A DNA stretch of 64,000 bases, taken from assembly GCA_023439545.1 (NCBI GenBank), contig JAEXNT010000074.1, forward strand, positions 35,966 through 99,965, given 5' to 3'. The notes beneath the pieces are model-generated. The model made no database searches, had not been told where the DNA came from, and saw nothing but the letters and a program-made list of their open reading frames with translations. Below, piece after piece: positions 15,850-25,425 of the stretch. Source of the DNA: Bacillota bacterium (GTDB lineage Bacteria > Bacillota > Clostridia > Acetivibrionales > DTU013). Position 1 is the first letter of the stretch, and each line of letters begins with the position of its first letter. A program made the position numbers and the translations under genes.

Positions 15850-17640
15850 ATGGGAGAGACGATTTACGGACTGAAAAGGACACATAGGTGTACGGAGCTC
15901 AGTATTGCCGACGTCGGAAAAACAGTGACTGTCATGGGGTGGGCTCACAAACGCAGGAACCTCGGAAGCCTGATATTTGTGGCGCTGAGGGATAGGACCG
16001 GAATACTCCAGGTCGTTTTCAACGGTACTGACGCAGGGGAATTGTTCAGTAAAGCAGAAACTATAAGAAATGAATATGTTCTTGCTGTGGTTGGCGAGGT
16101 GGCAAAAAGGACGCCCGAAAACGTCAACACCAGCATGAAAACAGGCGAGATTGAGATTATAGCAAAAGAACTCAGGATATTGAGCGCGTCCGAGACGCCT
16201 CCGGTACAGATAGAGGAGGACTCGGATGTAAATGAAGTACTGAGGCTGAAGTACAGGTTCCTTGACCTCAGGAGACCGGACATGCAAGCCAATCTCATGC
16301 TGCGTCACAGGGTTGCCAAAATTGCCCGCGATTATTATGACACAAACGGTTTTATCGAAATAGAAACTCCGATGCTGATAAAAAGCTCGCCCGAAGGCGC
16401 AAGGGACTACCTGGTACCAAGCAGGGTGCATCCGGGCAAGTTTTACGCACTTCCGCAGTCTCCGCAGCTTTTCAAGCAGCTGCTTATGGTGGCGGGATAC
16501 GACCGCTACATGCAGATCACGAAATGCTTCAGAGACGAGGATTTGAGGGCTGACAGGCAGCCTGAGTTCACACAGATCGACCTTGAAATGTCATTTGTCA
16601 ATGTGGACGATGTGCTGGCCATAAATGAAGGCTTTATTAAGAAAGCTTTCAAGGAAGCGCTCGATGTGGACATCGAAACGCCCTTCCAGAGGCTTACCTG
16701 GCAGGAGGCAATGGATCGTTTCGGCTCGGACAAACCGGACATGAGGTTTGGGCTCGAGCTGGTCAACGTATCCGAGCTGGTAGAAAATTGCGGGTTTAAA
16801 GTATTCTCGGACGCAGTTAAAAATGGCGGCAGCGTTCGCGCAATAAATGCCAAGGGCTGCGCTAAATTCAGCAGAAGAGAGATCGACAGTCTGGTCGAAC
16901 TCGTAAAAACATACAAGGCTAAGGGAATGGCCTGGATCGCCGTTGAGGAGAACGAGCTTAAATCATCGATAACCAAGTTCTTCAGCGAGGATGAGATAAA
17001 AGCTCTGCTGGAAAGAACGAAGGCTGTGCCCGGCGATCTGGTATGCTTTGTTGCAGATAGCAATAAAGTAGTTTTTGATTCTCTCGGAGCGCTCAGACTG
17101 GAGATAGCAAAGAGGCTGGATCTGCTCGATAGAAAAGAATTCAAGTTCCTGTGGGTCACCGAGTTCCCGCTGCTCGAGTACAGCGAGGAGGAACAGCGCT
17201 GGGTCGCCATGCATCATCCCTTTACCTCTCCGATGGATGAGGATCTTCAGTATCTCGAAAGCGATCCCGGCAGAGTTCGCGCTAAAGCGTACGATATAGT
17301 CCTCAACGGCACTGAGCTTGGCGGGGGCAGTATCAGAATCCATATGCAGGATTTGCAGTCGAGGATGTTCAAACTGCTCGGTTTTACGGAAGAAGAGGCG
17401 TGGGCGAAATTCGGCTACCTGCTGGAGGCCTTCAAATACGGTGTACCACCTCACGGCGGCATGGCATACGGCCTTGACAGGATGATCATGCTTATGGCCG
17501 GCAAGGACAGCATAAGGGACGTTATTGCATTCCCGAAGGTACAGAATGCGTCTGACCTGATGACAAACGCGCCTGATGTCGTCGACCTGAAACAGCTGCA
17601 GGAACTGCATATCAGCGTGGCAGAACAGGAAGGAAAATAG
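15850..17640 (+). CDS. aspS: aspartyl-tRNA synthetase
   Basis: 596 residues, the length of bacterial-type AspRS with the GAD insertion domain. The OB anticodon-binding domain is N-terminal (VTVMGWAHKRRNLGSLIFV). Class II motif 2 (FRDEDLRADRQPEFTQID, near residue 220) and motif 3 (GGMAYGLDRMIMLM near 540) are intact. Attaches aspartate to tRNA-Asp in the cytoplasm. ATG at 15850 with GGGAGG 10 nt before. The 112-nt gap after hisS holds the 42-nt structured element shared with apt; a second layer of control besides the hisS T-box is possible. Confidence 0.97.
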   Translation: MGETIYGLKRTHRCTELSIADVGKTVTVMGWAHKRRNLGSLIFVALRDRTGILQVVFNGTDAGELFSKAETIRNEYVLAVVGEVAKRTPENVNTSMKTGEIEIIAKELRILSASETPPVQIEEDSDVNEVLRLKYRFLDLRRPDMQANLMLRHRVAKIARDYYDTNGFIEIETPMLIKSSPEGARDYLVPSRVHPGKFYALPQSPQLFKQLLMVAGYDRYMQITKCFRDEDLRADRQPEFTQIDLEMSFVNVDDVLAINEGFIKKAFKEALDVDIETPFQRLTWQEAMDRFGSDKPDMRFGLELVNVSELVENCGFKVFSDAVKNGGSVRAINAKGCAKFSRREIDSLVELVKTYKAKGMAWIAVEENELKSSITKFFSEDEIKALLERTKAVPGDLVCFVADSNKVVFDSLGALRLEIAKRLDLLDRKEFKFLWVTEFPLLEYSEEEQRWVAMHHPFTSPMDEDLQYLESDPGRVRAKAYDIVLNGTELGGGSIRIHMQDLQSRMFKLLGFTEEEAWAKFGYLLEAFKYGVPPHGGMAYGLDRMIMLMAGKDSIRDVIAFPKVQNASDLMTNAPDVVDLKQLQELHISVAEQEGK

Positions 17641-17688
17641 AGGGATACCGATTGTGATAGCGCTTTGCCGCATATAGTGATATTATTT

Positions 17689-18363
17689 ATGTATCGTATT
17701 TTATCGGCGAAGGGGGAATACGCTACGGAAGAAAAGAGAAATACGGCGGAAGATGATGTAACACTGGCGAAAGATAATATAACTTCAGCGAAAGAAGCTT
17801 CGGCGAAAGAAACTTTGGCCAAAACGAAAAAAAACGAAGCTATGGATTGGTTCATCCATATAGCGATAGCTGTTATACTCGGTGTTCTTATAGTAACGTT
17901 TGTCGCGCAAAGGACAATAGTTTATGATATTTCGATGCAGCCTAACTTTGTGCAGGGAGACAACCTGCTGGTCGAAAAGCTCGGTTACAGGTTCGGGGAT
18001 CTTCACAGAGGCGATATTGTTATAGTAAAAATGCCCGATTCGGATATAAAGCTTATAAAGCGTCTCGTTGCGGTCGAAGGAGACAGGGTGCAGGTCAAGG
18101 ACGGCAAGCTCTATGTAAATGGGAAGCAATTCCTGATAGGGCTGCCCGACGAGCCGGCGACGCCGGAAGGAGATATGCCGGAATATACTGACCTTACTCT
18201 GAAAAAAGGCGAAGTGTACGTGTTGGGCGATAACAGGCCATACAGCCGGGACTGCACTGAATTCGGGCCGATACAGAAGAATTGGATCGTGGGCAGGGCT
18301 ATTTTCCGTTTTTACCCGTTCAGTAAATTCGGCCCGATTAAATACATCGGGGGATACAAGTAA
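17689..18363 (+). CDS. lepB: signal peptidase I
   Basis: Type I signal peptidase, which removes signal peptides outside the membrane. One transmembrane helix (IHIAIAVILGVLIVTFVA), then the catalytic serine in SMQPNF and the lysine in KLIKRLVAVEGD, with the family motif GDNRPYSRDC. Length from 17689 is 224 residues. The first 50 residues are an unusual charged, repetitive cytoplasmic tail (SAKEASAKETLAK). No start has a good ribosome binding site: ATG 17689 is used here, TTG 17665 and ATG 17842 (directly before the helix) are alternatives. It follows aspS by about 50 nt. Confidence 0.85.
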   Translation: MYRILSAKGEYATEEKRNTAEDDVTLAKDNITSAKEASAKETLAKTKKNEAMDWFIHIAIAVILGVLIVTFVAQRTIVYDISMQPNFVQGDNLLVEKLGYRFGDLHRGDIVIVKMPDSDIKLIKRLVAVEGDRVQVKDGKLYVNGKQFLIGLPDEPATPEGDMPEYTDLTLKKGEVYVLGDNRPYSRDCTEFGPIQKNWIVGRAIFRFYPFSKFGPIKYIGGYK

Positions 18364-18386
18364 AGCTGAATCTATATGCTCTCGAA

Positions 18387-18475
18387 GTGAAACTCCGCAA
18401 TAGAAAACGATCGGCACAATATTAAACAGACAATCAACGCGAAACTCCGTAATATAACACTGTTGGCACAATATT
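18387..18475 (+). repeat. pair of 37-bp imperfect direct repeats
   Basis: Copy one at 18387-18423 and copy two at 18439-18475 match at about 30 of 37 positions. Both contain GAAACTCCG near the start and GGCACAATATT at the end. They lie between lepB and the activase gene, a region without another visible function. Confidence 0.75.
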
Positions 18476-18636
18476 GAGCGGTGATTTTTTTACAAAAAGA
18501 GTACTATTTATTATTCAAATGTTTTGTGCTAAGATAAAAGGAATTCATGCTGGCAAGAGTATCAATGCGTTCTGTTGGTACTCTTTCTTTGGTAATAGGG
18601 GGGCAGCTTAAATACTGTTTTTGCGGTATTGACCAT

Positions 18637-21600
18637 ATGAGAAGACTTTTCCATGCAGGCCTGGACGTAGGCTCGACCACAGTGAAGCTTGCGGTTCTGG
18701 ATAAAAACGACAGGATCCAATATAGTAAATACCAAAGACATTTTTCAGATATCAGGAAGACGATATATGAGCTTGTCGACGAGACTTGCCGTATGTTTGA
18801 GGGAGACGACCTGACCGTCACGCTGACAGGCTCGGGCGGCATTTCCGTTGCCCAGTGGATGGGACTGCCCTTCGAGCAGGAGGTTGTTGCTGCAACGGGC
18901 GCAATAAGGAGTCTGATACCTGAAACGGATGTAGCCATAGAACTTGGCGGAGAAGACGCCAAGATAACTTTTTTCAGGAGCGGCATAGAACAGCGTATGA
19001 ACGGCACCTGTGCAGGCGGCACCGGTGCGTTCATCGACCAGATGGCGTCGCTGCTGCAGACCGATGCGGCTGGACTTAACAAGCTCGCTGAAGGCTATAA
19101 GGTAATATATCCCATAGCGGCCAGATGCGGCGTTTTTGCCAAAACCGACATACAGCCGCTTCTGAACGAGGGAGCGGCGAGAGAGGACATCGCGGCTTCG
19201 GTCTTCCAATCCGTAGTGAATCAGACAATAAGCGGACTCGCGTGCGGCAGGCCGATAAGAGGCAATGTCGCATTTCTTGGGGGACCGCTGTTTTTCCTGC
19301 CCGAGCTCAGAAAAAGATTCATAGAAACGCTTGCGCTGGAAGACGATCAGGTCATATTCCCCGACAACTCGCAGCTTTTCGTTGCAGTAGGAGCTGCGCT
19401 GGCTTCAAAAGAGAAAAAGATAATGAGTTTTCAAACTCTGAGAAACAAGCTCTTGGCAATCAATACCGTCACAGTGCACGAGGTGGAAAGATTAAACCCG
19501 CTTTTCAGAGATGAGATAGAGCTCGGCGAATTCAACCGGAGACATTCCAGGCATCAGGTCAGGCGCAGGGAATTATCCTCTTGCAACGGACCCTGCTATC
19601 TTGGAATAGACGCAGGCTCGACTACTACAAAGCTCGCGCTCACCGACGGCGAGGGAGCCCTCATGTACTACCATTACGGAAGCAATAGGGGAAGCCCGTT
19701 GAAATCCGTTATCAAGGAAATGAAAAAGCTTTATTCATTGATGCCGTCAGGCGCGTATATTGCCAATTCCACGGTGACAGGCTACGGAGAAGGGCTGATT
19801 AAAGCAGCGCTTCAAGTCGATCTCGGAGAGGTCGAAACGATTGCGCATTACAAAGCGGCTGAGCATTTCCTGCCAGGGGTCGATTTCATTCTGGATATCG
19901 GCGGGCAGGACATGAAATGCATGCAGATCAAAGACGGCGTCATAGATAACATAATGCTGAACGAAGCGTGCTCTTCCGGCTGCGGTTCGTTCATAGAGAC
20001 CTTTGCGTCCTCGTTGAACATGAGCGTTGAAGATTTTGCCAGGGAGGCGCTGCTGGCGCAGAAGCCTGTTGACCTCGGTTCGCGCTGTACCGTGTTCATA
20101 AATTCGCGAGTCAAGCAGGCCCAGAAGGAAGGCGCATCTATAGGCGACATTTCTGCAGGGCTGTCATATTCGGTCATCAAGAATGCTCTTATGAAGGTAA
20201 TAAAAATAAGGGACCCCAAACAGCTCGGTAAAAAAATAATCGTACAGGGTGGAACCTTTTACAACACCGCAGTCCTGAGGAGCTTTGAGATAATTTCAGG
20301 CAGGGAAGCCGTAAGGCCCGATATTGCGGGCATAATGGGAGCATTCGGAGCCGCGCTGATATCACGCGAGCGCTGCACGGCAGAACATAAGAGCTGTATC
20401 ATGGGCTTGTCCGATCTGGAAAGTTTCCAGACGGAGATCACTATGAAACGCTGCGGCAAGTGCAGTAACAATTGTCTTTTGACAATTAACAATTTTACGG
20501 ACGGCAGGGTGTTCATATCGGGCAACCGGTGCGAAAGAGGTGCGGGCGCTGAAATCCGCAAGGATAATGCTCCGAACCTGTTCGATTACAAATACAAGCT
20601 TATAACCTCGTACAAACCGCTTGAGGAGAAGGCCGCGGTACGAGGTACGATAGGTATCCCCAGAGTTTTGAACATGTACGAGAACTATCCGTTCTGGCAC
20701 ACGTTCTTCACGGAACTGAAATTCAGGGTGGTTTTGTCTCCGCGTTCATCCAGAAGGATATATGAGCTAGGTATAGAGACAATGCCATCCGAATCGGTGT
20801 GCTACCCGGCAAAGCTTGTGCACGGGCACATTATGAGCCTTGTGCAGAGCGGGATAAAGAATATTTTTTATCCCTGCCTGCCGTACGAACGCAAGGAAGA
20901 CGGAAACGCGGACAATTGCTATAATTGTCCGATCGTCACTTCGTATTCAGAAGTCATAAAGGGCAATGTGGACGTTTTGAAGGAAATGGGCATCAACTAC
21001 ATGAATCCGTTTTTGCCATATTATGATAAAAAGAGGCTTGGCGAGAGGCTTTACGAAGAACTCAGGGGCTTCGGACTGAAAAAGTCTGAAATAAAAAAGG
21101 CTGTGGACAAGGCTTGGGCCGAGGATGAGCACTTCAAAGCAGAAATAAGAAAAAAAGGCGAAGAGATCGTGGCAGAGCTTGAAAAAACGGGCGGCAAAGG
21201 GATAGTACTTGCAGGCCGTCCTTATCATATAGATCCTGAAATCAACCACGGCTTGCCGAACCTTATAACAGAATTCGGAATGGCTGTTTTGACCGAGGAT
21301 TCGGTGGCCCATCTGGATAAAAGCTGCAGGCCGCTCAGAGTCGTAGACCAGTGGATGTATCATACGCGGCTCTATTCGGCGGCGTCCTTCGTCGGGGCCA
21401 GACCCAACCTCGAACTTGTCCAGCTCAACTCCTTCGGCTGTGGCCTCGACGCCGTCACGACCGATCAGGTGCAGGAAATAATGCACACGGCGGGAAAGAT
21501 ATATACGGTTCTTAAAATAGATGAAATAAGCAACCTCGGGGCAGCAAGGATTCGCCTGCGTTCGCTCAAAGCCGCAATGGAGGAACGCGGCAGGAACGGT

Positions 21601-22965
21601 TATTCGACAGGTGGCAGCAGCGGTTATGCGACAGGCGGCAGCGGGTACAAGTACGAAAAAACACCCTTCACTGAAGATATGAGGAAGAGGCATACGATCC
21701 TTGCGCCACAGATGTCTCCCATACATTTTCAGTTTATTGAGACGGCGTTCAGGGAGGCCGGTTACAATCTCGAAATATTGCCTTCCGTCGACAGAGGCGC
21801 GGTCGATGAGGGACTGAAGCATGTCAATAACGATGCGTGCTATCCGTCCATACTTACCACCGGACAGCTGATTGAAGCTCTGAAATCCGGCAGGTACGAT
21901 CTTGATAACGTATCGCTTATTATATCGCAGACGGGCGGTGGCTGCAGGGCTACCAACTATATAGGCTTTATCAGAAAAGCATTGAAGGATGCGGGTTTCG
22001 AGCAAATTCCGGTCATTTCGCTCAATGCTCTCGGCATGGAGAGCAATCCAGGCTTCAGGATAACAAGGAGTCTGCTTAACAAAGCGCTGATCGCATTGGT
22101 ATATGGGGACCTTCTGATGAGGGTGCTGTACAGGGTAAGGCCTTATGAAAAGATAAGCGGTTCCGCAAACCTGCTTTATGAAGGCTGGGTCCAACGCTGC
22201 CAGGAATCGGTCAGGAGCGGCAGGCACAGCGAGTTCAGACGCAATATAAAAGGTATAGTTGAGGATTTCGATAACCTTGAACTCGAGAACATCGAAAAGC
22301 CTCGCGTAGGGCTCGTAGGCGAAATACTCGTCAAGTTCCATCCGACCGCGAACAACGACGTCGTGGATGTAGTGGAAAAAGAGGGCGCGGAAGCCGTTAT
22401 GCCGGACCTGATAGACTTTTTCCTGTACTGTGCGTACGGTTCCAATTTCAAATACAGGTACCTTGCCGATACACTTAAGAGTAAGGTCGTTAACAACCTT
22501 GCAATAGCCGGCATTGAATATTACAGGCGGTATATGAAAAAAGCGCTTGCTTCAAGCAAACGCTTCGAGCCTCCGTCAACGATCTACAAGCTTGCTGCGA
22601 AGGCTTCAAAGGTTTTGTCCCTCGGTAACTGCACCGGTGAAGGCTGGTTCCTGACTGCCGAAATGATAGAACTGATCGGCGAAGGAGCGGCAAATATAGT
22701 ATGCATGCAGCCGTTCGCGTGCCTGCCGAACCATGTTACCGGAAAGGGTATGATCAAGGCGCTGAAAAAGGAATTCCCCAAGGCCAATATAGTGCCGGTG
22801 GACTATGATCCGGGAGCAAGCGAAGTCAACCAGCTGAACAGGATCAAGCTGATGCTTGCCGCAGCCTTCAGGAACATGAAGGATGGAGAGCCCGGCAGCA
22901 AGGAAAGCACCGAAGAAAAGGACTATGCGATCAACGCAAGGCCCGGAACCGAATTGAACGTATGA
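18637..22965 (+). CDS. 2-hydroxyacyl-CoA dehydratase activase-like fusion
   Basis: About 1,442 residues. Two ASKHA ATPase domains of the BadF/BcrA/HgdC type lie in tandem: the first opens with GLDVGSTTVKL and has TCAGGTGAF and ARCGVFAKTDI, the second opens with GIDAGSTTTKL and has ACSSGCGSF and SRCTVFINSRV. The cysteines match those that bridge the [4Fe-4S] cluster of HgdC. Next comes a RCGKCSNNC site and a DUF2229/HgdB-like region, rich in cysteines, to the end. A Gly/Ser repeat linker (GYSTGGSSGYATGGSG) sits near residue 990. The family is common in anaerobes; it probably couples ATP hydrolysis to low-potential electron transfer, but the substrate is unknown. Start unclear: the ATG at 18637 fits the conserved domain but lacks a ribosome binding site; an ATG at 18547 is in frame. 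Confidence 0.88.
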   Translation: MRRLFHAGLDVGSTTVKLAVLDKNDRIQYSKYQRHFSDIRKTIYELVDETCRMFEGDDLTVTLTGSGGISVAQWMGLPFEQEVVAATGAIRSLIPETDVAIELGGEDAKITFFRSGIEQRMNGTCAGGTGAFIDQMASLLQTDAAGLNKLAEGYKVIYPIAARCGVFAKTDIQPLLNEGAAREDIAASVFQSVVNQTISGLACGRPIRGNVAFLGGPLFFLPELRKRFIETLALEDDQVIFPDNSQLFVAVGAALASKEKKIMSFQTLRNKLLAINTVTVHEVERLNPLFRDEIELGEFNRRHSRHQVRRRELSSCNGPCYLGIDAGSTTTKLALTDGEGALMYYHYGSNRGSPLKSVIKEMKKLYSLMPSGAYIANSTVTGYGEGLIKAALQVDLGEVETIAHYKAAEHFLPGVDFILDIGGQDMKCMQIKDGVIDNIMLNEACSSGCGSFIETFASSLNMSVEDFAREALLAQKPVDLGSRCTVFINSRVKQAQKEGASIGDISAGLSYSVIKNALMKVIKIRDPKQLGKKIIVQGGTFYNTAVLRSFEIISGREAVRPDIAGIMGAFGAALISRERCTAEHKSCIMGLSDLESFQTEITMKRCGKCSNNCLLTINNFTDGRVFISGNRCERGAGAEIRKDNAPNLFDYKYKLITSYKPLEEKAAVRGTIGIPRVLNMYENYPFWHTFFTELKFRVVLSPRSSRRIYELGIETMPSESVCYPAKLVHGHIMSLVQSGIKNIFYPCLPYERKEDGNADNCYNCPIVTSYSEVIKGNVDVLKEMGINYMNPFLPYYDKKRLGERLYEELRGFGLKKSEIKKAVDKAWAEDEHFKAEIRKKGEEIVAELEKTGGKGIVLAGRPYHIDPEINHGLPNLITEFGMAVLTEDSVAHLDKSCRPLRVVDQWMYHTRLYSAASFVGARPNLELVQLNSFGCGLDAVTTDQVQEIMHTAGKIYTVLKIDEISNLGAARIRLRSLKAAMEERGRNGYSTGGSSGYATGGSGYKYEKTPFTEDMRKRHTILAPQMSPIHFQFIETAFREAGYNLEILPSVDRGAVDEGLKHVNNDACYPSILTTGQLIEALKSGRYDLDNVSLIISQTGGGCRATNYIGFIRKALKDAGFEQIPVISLNALGMESNPGFRITRSLLNKALIALVYGDLLMRVLYRVRPYEKISGSANLLYEGWVQRCQESVRSGRHSEFRRNIKGIVEDFDNLELENIEKPRVGLVGEILVKFHPTANNDVVDVVEKEGAEAVMPDLIDFFLYCAYGSNFKYRYLADTLKSKVVNNLAIAGIEYYRRYMKKALASSKRFEPPSTIYKLAAKASKVLSLGNCTGEGWFLTAEMIELIGEGAANIVCMQPFACLPNHVTGKGMIKALKKEFPKANIVPVDYDPGASEVNQLNRIKLMLAAAFRNMKDGEPGSKESTEEKDYAINARPGTELNV

Positions 22966-23033
22966 TTGTTATGGTGTCATATATGTGAACAATTGTCGGA
23001 GGGTTGGTAATGAAATTGGTTATTGACATAAAA

Positions 23034-23063
23034 TAAAAAATGCCCGGGTAACCGGGCTTTTTT
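23034..23063 (+). terminator. terminator after activase gene
   Basis: GCCCGG-GTAA-CCGGGC, a perfect 6-bp stem, is followed by seven T residues. Confidence 0.9.
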
Positions 23064-23092
23064 AATCCATGGAACACTGTGAAGTCTTGTTC

Positions 23093-23127
23093 AAAAATCT
23101 CAGGTGCTCAATGAGCTTGAGTTTTTT
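23093..23127. terminator. bidirectional terminator
   Basis: CTCA..GCTC and GAGC..TGAG form an imperfect stem around an AAT loop. A run of six T follows on the plus strand and a run of A precedes it, so it can also end the small minus-strand gene just to its right. Confidence 0.6.
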
Positions 23128-23128
23128 A

Positions 23129-23260
23129 TTATCTGAAACCTTTCTTTTTCTTCATTCCAGCCATCTTTTTATTGTGTTTCTTGATAGAAACGCTCATTGC
23201 CAGTGCAAATAATGCAAAAACAACGATAGTCCCCAATACGAAAATATACTGTAAAGGCAT
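23129..23260 (-). CDS. 43-residue single-pass membrane protein
   Basis: Short frame of 43 codons, not long enough to pass usual size cutoffs. The N-terminal half is one hydrophobic helix (YIFVLGTIVVFALFALAMSV), the C-terminal half is strongly basic (KKHNKKMAGMKKKKGFR), so the tail should stay in the cytoplasm. AAGGG lies 9 nt before the ATG, and a terminator-like hairpin follows the stop. It is divergent from spoIIP. I do not recognise it; small basic membrane proteins of this layout occur in sporulating bacteria. It fills part of the otherwise gene-free stretch 22966-23453. Confidence 0.6.
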   Translation of the reverse strand: MPLQYIFVLGTIVVFALFALAMSVSIKKHNKKMAGMKKKKGFR

Positions 23261-23453
23261 CTGATTTAACCCTTTCTATATGGATTTTGACATAACAATT
23301 ATATATGGTCACCGCTGCAAAAAGCAAGTTGAATATATGAATTTATTTTTATTACCTAAACTTGTCATAATGTACCCAGCCGAAGGAATAGGATTTTATA
23401 TAACTTTACCGATCAAAAGCCAAGCTGCTGTTCTGCAGCAATTCGGAGGAAAA

Positions 23454-25058
23454 ATGAATGTAAGGCATAAGCAAAGTACTTTAGACAAACAAAATTCAAA
23501 ATCGATCAATATCATCATTATCCTGTGCTTAGCGATACTTGCAGTAATGATAGGAATACAGGCCGGAGATGTTTGGTACAAGCTGGACGTCAGTGTGGTG
23601 GAGAATCTTGACACGGAGAACTTCAAAAATGCTTTGAATCTATCGCTGCCTATAATAGAACAAGTATATAACAGCGGAGAATACAGTGTTTCATTTTCAG
23701 GTGAAATAAAGGACCTGCTGGTGAAATTGTTCGATTTTGACCTGGAATCGCCTGTTTCCATCCTAAATATTCAATCGCCCGTTTTCATGAGTTATTATAA
23801 CAAAATATCCAATGCGGCCCGGGTAGCCGCACCTGAGCATGCAGGCGACGAAGCTTCGGCAGATAAGGCCGGCTCGTCCGGCGATACGGGGAAAGCGGGG
23901 CTGCAGGGGGATAGCCAGGCATTACCCGGGCAGGACGGTCAGAAGGATTGCACGGGTAAAGACAATACTGCTGACGGGGGAAATAATTCAGGAAATGAAA
24001 CAGGAGACAGTTCGGGAAACAGCAATGCAGGCAGCAGCGGGGGAAACAGTAATGCAGGCAGCAGCGGAGGAAAAAATGATAGTGGAGGAAGGAACGCCGA
24101 CGGAACCGGGAATAACTCACAAGGCGGGAAATCCGAAGGAAACAGGACAGGTACGGCGCCGGACGGCAGTATTGCAGGTAATGAGCCGGCAGGCAGCGGA
24201 GAAGCTGCAAAGTCCGGTAATACGGATACATCCAAGTCCGGTACGACAGGCAATCCGAAGAACCCTGCCGACCTGCAGCCGATAAGCAGTATCACCTATG
24301 AAGTCGAAGATGATGAAAAAGAGGAAAACAGCGACCTTGTTGCGGTAGACTCCATTGTTTTGAATAACTTTACAAAACACAGGATAGACATAGCCAAACT
24401 GCTTAAGGAACCGCTGAAGCTGAATTTCAGCAAAAAAGGTCCGAAAGTGCTGGTTTATCATACACATACGAGCGAGAGCTATGTGCTTAAGGCATCAGAT
24501 CTCGGAAAGAAAGCTGTGCCCAGCTTCACCACAAACCCGAAATACAGCGTGGTAAGAGTAGGGGAGGAGCTTGCGAGGAACCTGAGAAAATACGGCATTG
24601 AGACGCTGCATGACGGTACGGTGCACGATAAGGTAAGGGATGCGGCTTACGGAGTTGCGATAAATACGCTGCAAAGCTATAAAAAAGGCTATCCCTCCGC
24701 GAAGGTATACATAGATGTACATAGAGACGCAACGGTCAATTCCAAGCTCAGGCTTACCAAAAATATCAACGGCAGGAACGCCGCGCAGATAATGTTCGTT
24801 GTGGGAAGCGACGGGAAGTGGTCGTTCCCTGGTTGGCAGGAAAACCTGAAGTTCGTGCTGAAGCTGCAGCAGGAGCTGAATAAAAAATATCCCGGTCTTG
24901 CAAGGCCGATCCGTATCGTCGACAAGCGTTACAACCAGCAGATATCCGACGGCGCGATCCTCATAGAAGTGGGCGGCGACGGCAACCTTCTCTCAGAGTG
25001 TCTGGAAAGCACGAAATATCTCGCGGAAGCCCTGAATAAGGTAATGTCGGATAAATGA
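23454..25058 (+). CDS. spoIIP: stage II sporulation protein P
   Basis: 534 residues. SpoIIP is a membrane-anchored peptidoglycan amidase/endopeptidase that drives engulfment. One N-terminal helix (IIIILCLAILAVMIGIQ) is followed by a short conserved region, then about 150 residues of Gly/Ser/Asn/Asp-rich low complexity (residues 125-280, with repeated NSNAGSSGG units), then the amidase domain: KVLVYHTHTSESYV near 330, VYIDVHRDA near 420 and the glutamate of ILIEVGGDGN near 503, consistent with zinc ligands. The ATG at 23454 follows GGAGG closely (4 nt); an ATG at 23280 in frame would add a run of poor residues. Bacillus SpoIIP is shorter because it lacks the linker. Confidence 0.92.
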   Translation: MNVRHKQSTLDKQNSKSINIIIILCLAILAVMIGIQAGDVWYKLDVSVVENLDTENFKNALNLSLPIIEQVYNSGEYSVSFSGEIKDLLVKLFDFDLESPVSILNIQSPVFMSYYNKISNAARVAAPEHAGDEASADKAGSSGDTGKAGLQGDSQALPGQDGQKDCTGKDNTADGGNNSGNETGDSSGNSNAGSSGGNSNAGSSGGKNDSGGRNADGTGNNSQGGKSEGNRTGTAPDGSIAGNEPAGSGEAAKSGNTDTSKSGTTGNPKNPADLQPISSITYEVEDDEKEENSDLVAVDSIVLNNFTKHRIDIAKLLKEPLKLNFSKKGPKVLVYHTHTSESYVLKASDLGKKAVPSFTTNPKYSVVRVGEELARNLRKYGIETLHDGTVHDKVRDAAYGVAINTLQSYKKGYPSAKVYIDVHRDATVNSKLRLTKNINGRNAAQIMFVVGSDGKWSFPGWQENLKFVLKLQQELNKKYPGLARPIRIVDKRYNQQISDGAILIEVGGDGNLLSECLESTKYLAEALNKVMSDK

Positions 25059-25107
25059 AATGCATTGTTTTCTGAATGAGGCGACACAGGAAAGATAATA
25101 CTACTTT

Positions 25108-25425
25108 ATGGATAAACCGATGAAGCTGGTCCGGAGGGTACCTTTGAATAGAGTAGAGCGATTCAAGCAAAGGAGAATTTTGATAAAGGGATATATTACA
25201 GCGGCAGCGTTGTCTCTTTTTTTCCTGATTACAGGGATCCTGGCCGTGGACCGTGCTACGAACCAGCTTGTTTCCGGCAGGCAGGGCATTGCGCTGGCTG
25301 CTTTTGACAGTAAGGAATCCAGCCTTGAAATCACGCTGATGAATCAAAAAATCTATCTGAACACCCAGTATATCAACCGCGACATGGAGCATCTCAGGGA
25401 TAAGCTCAGCCACCTGTTCGGGTGA
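25108..25425 (+). CDS. unknown single-pass membrane protein
   Basis: 105 residues. Basic N-terminus (VRRVPLNRVERFKQRR), one transmembrane segment (AAALSLFFLITGILAV) and a 50-residue outer part without cysteines. I do not recognise a domain. It lies 49 nt after spoIIP in the same direction and may share its transcript, which makes a sporulation role possible but unproven. The assigned start lacks a clear ribosome binding site; a TTG at 25144 is an alternative. Its stop codon TGA is part of a GAAAC-type repeat (copy 2), so the repeat may have replaced the original C-terminus. Confidence 0.6.
   Translation: MDKPMKLVRRVPLNRVERFKQRRILIKGYITAAALSLFFLITGILAVDRATNQLVSGRQGIALAAFDSKESSLEITLMNQKIYLNTQYINRDMEHLRDKLSHLFG

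Noticed and set aside
20947..22341. 464-codon open frame on the minus strand inside the activase gene
   Set aside because: It is antisense to strongly conserved activase domains, has no ribosome binding site, and shows no recognisable protein motif. It is a shadow frame.
23010..23036. eight-codon frame MKLVIDIK with GGAGG upstream
   Set aside because: It ends in the terminator hairpin; the ribosome binding site may be the remains of a lost gene, but no protein can be claimed.
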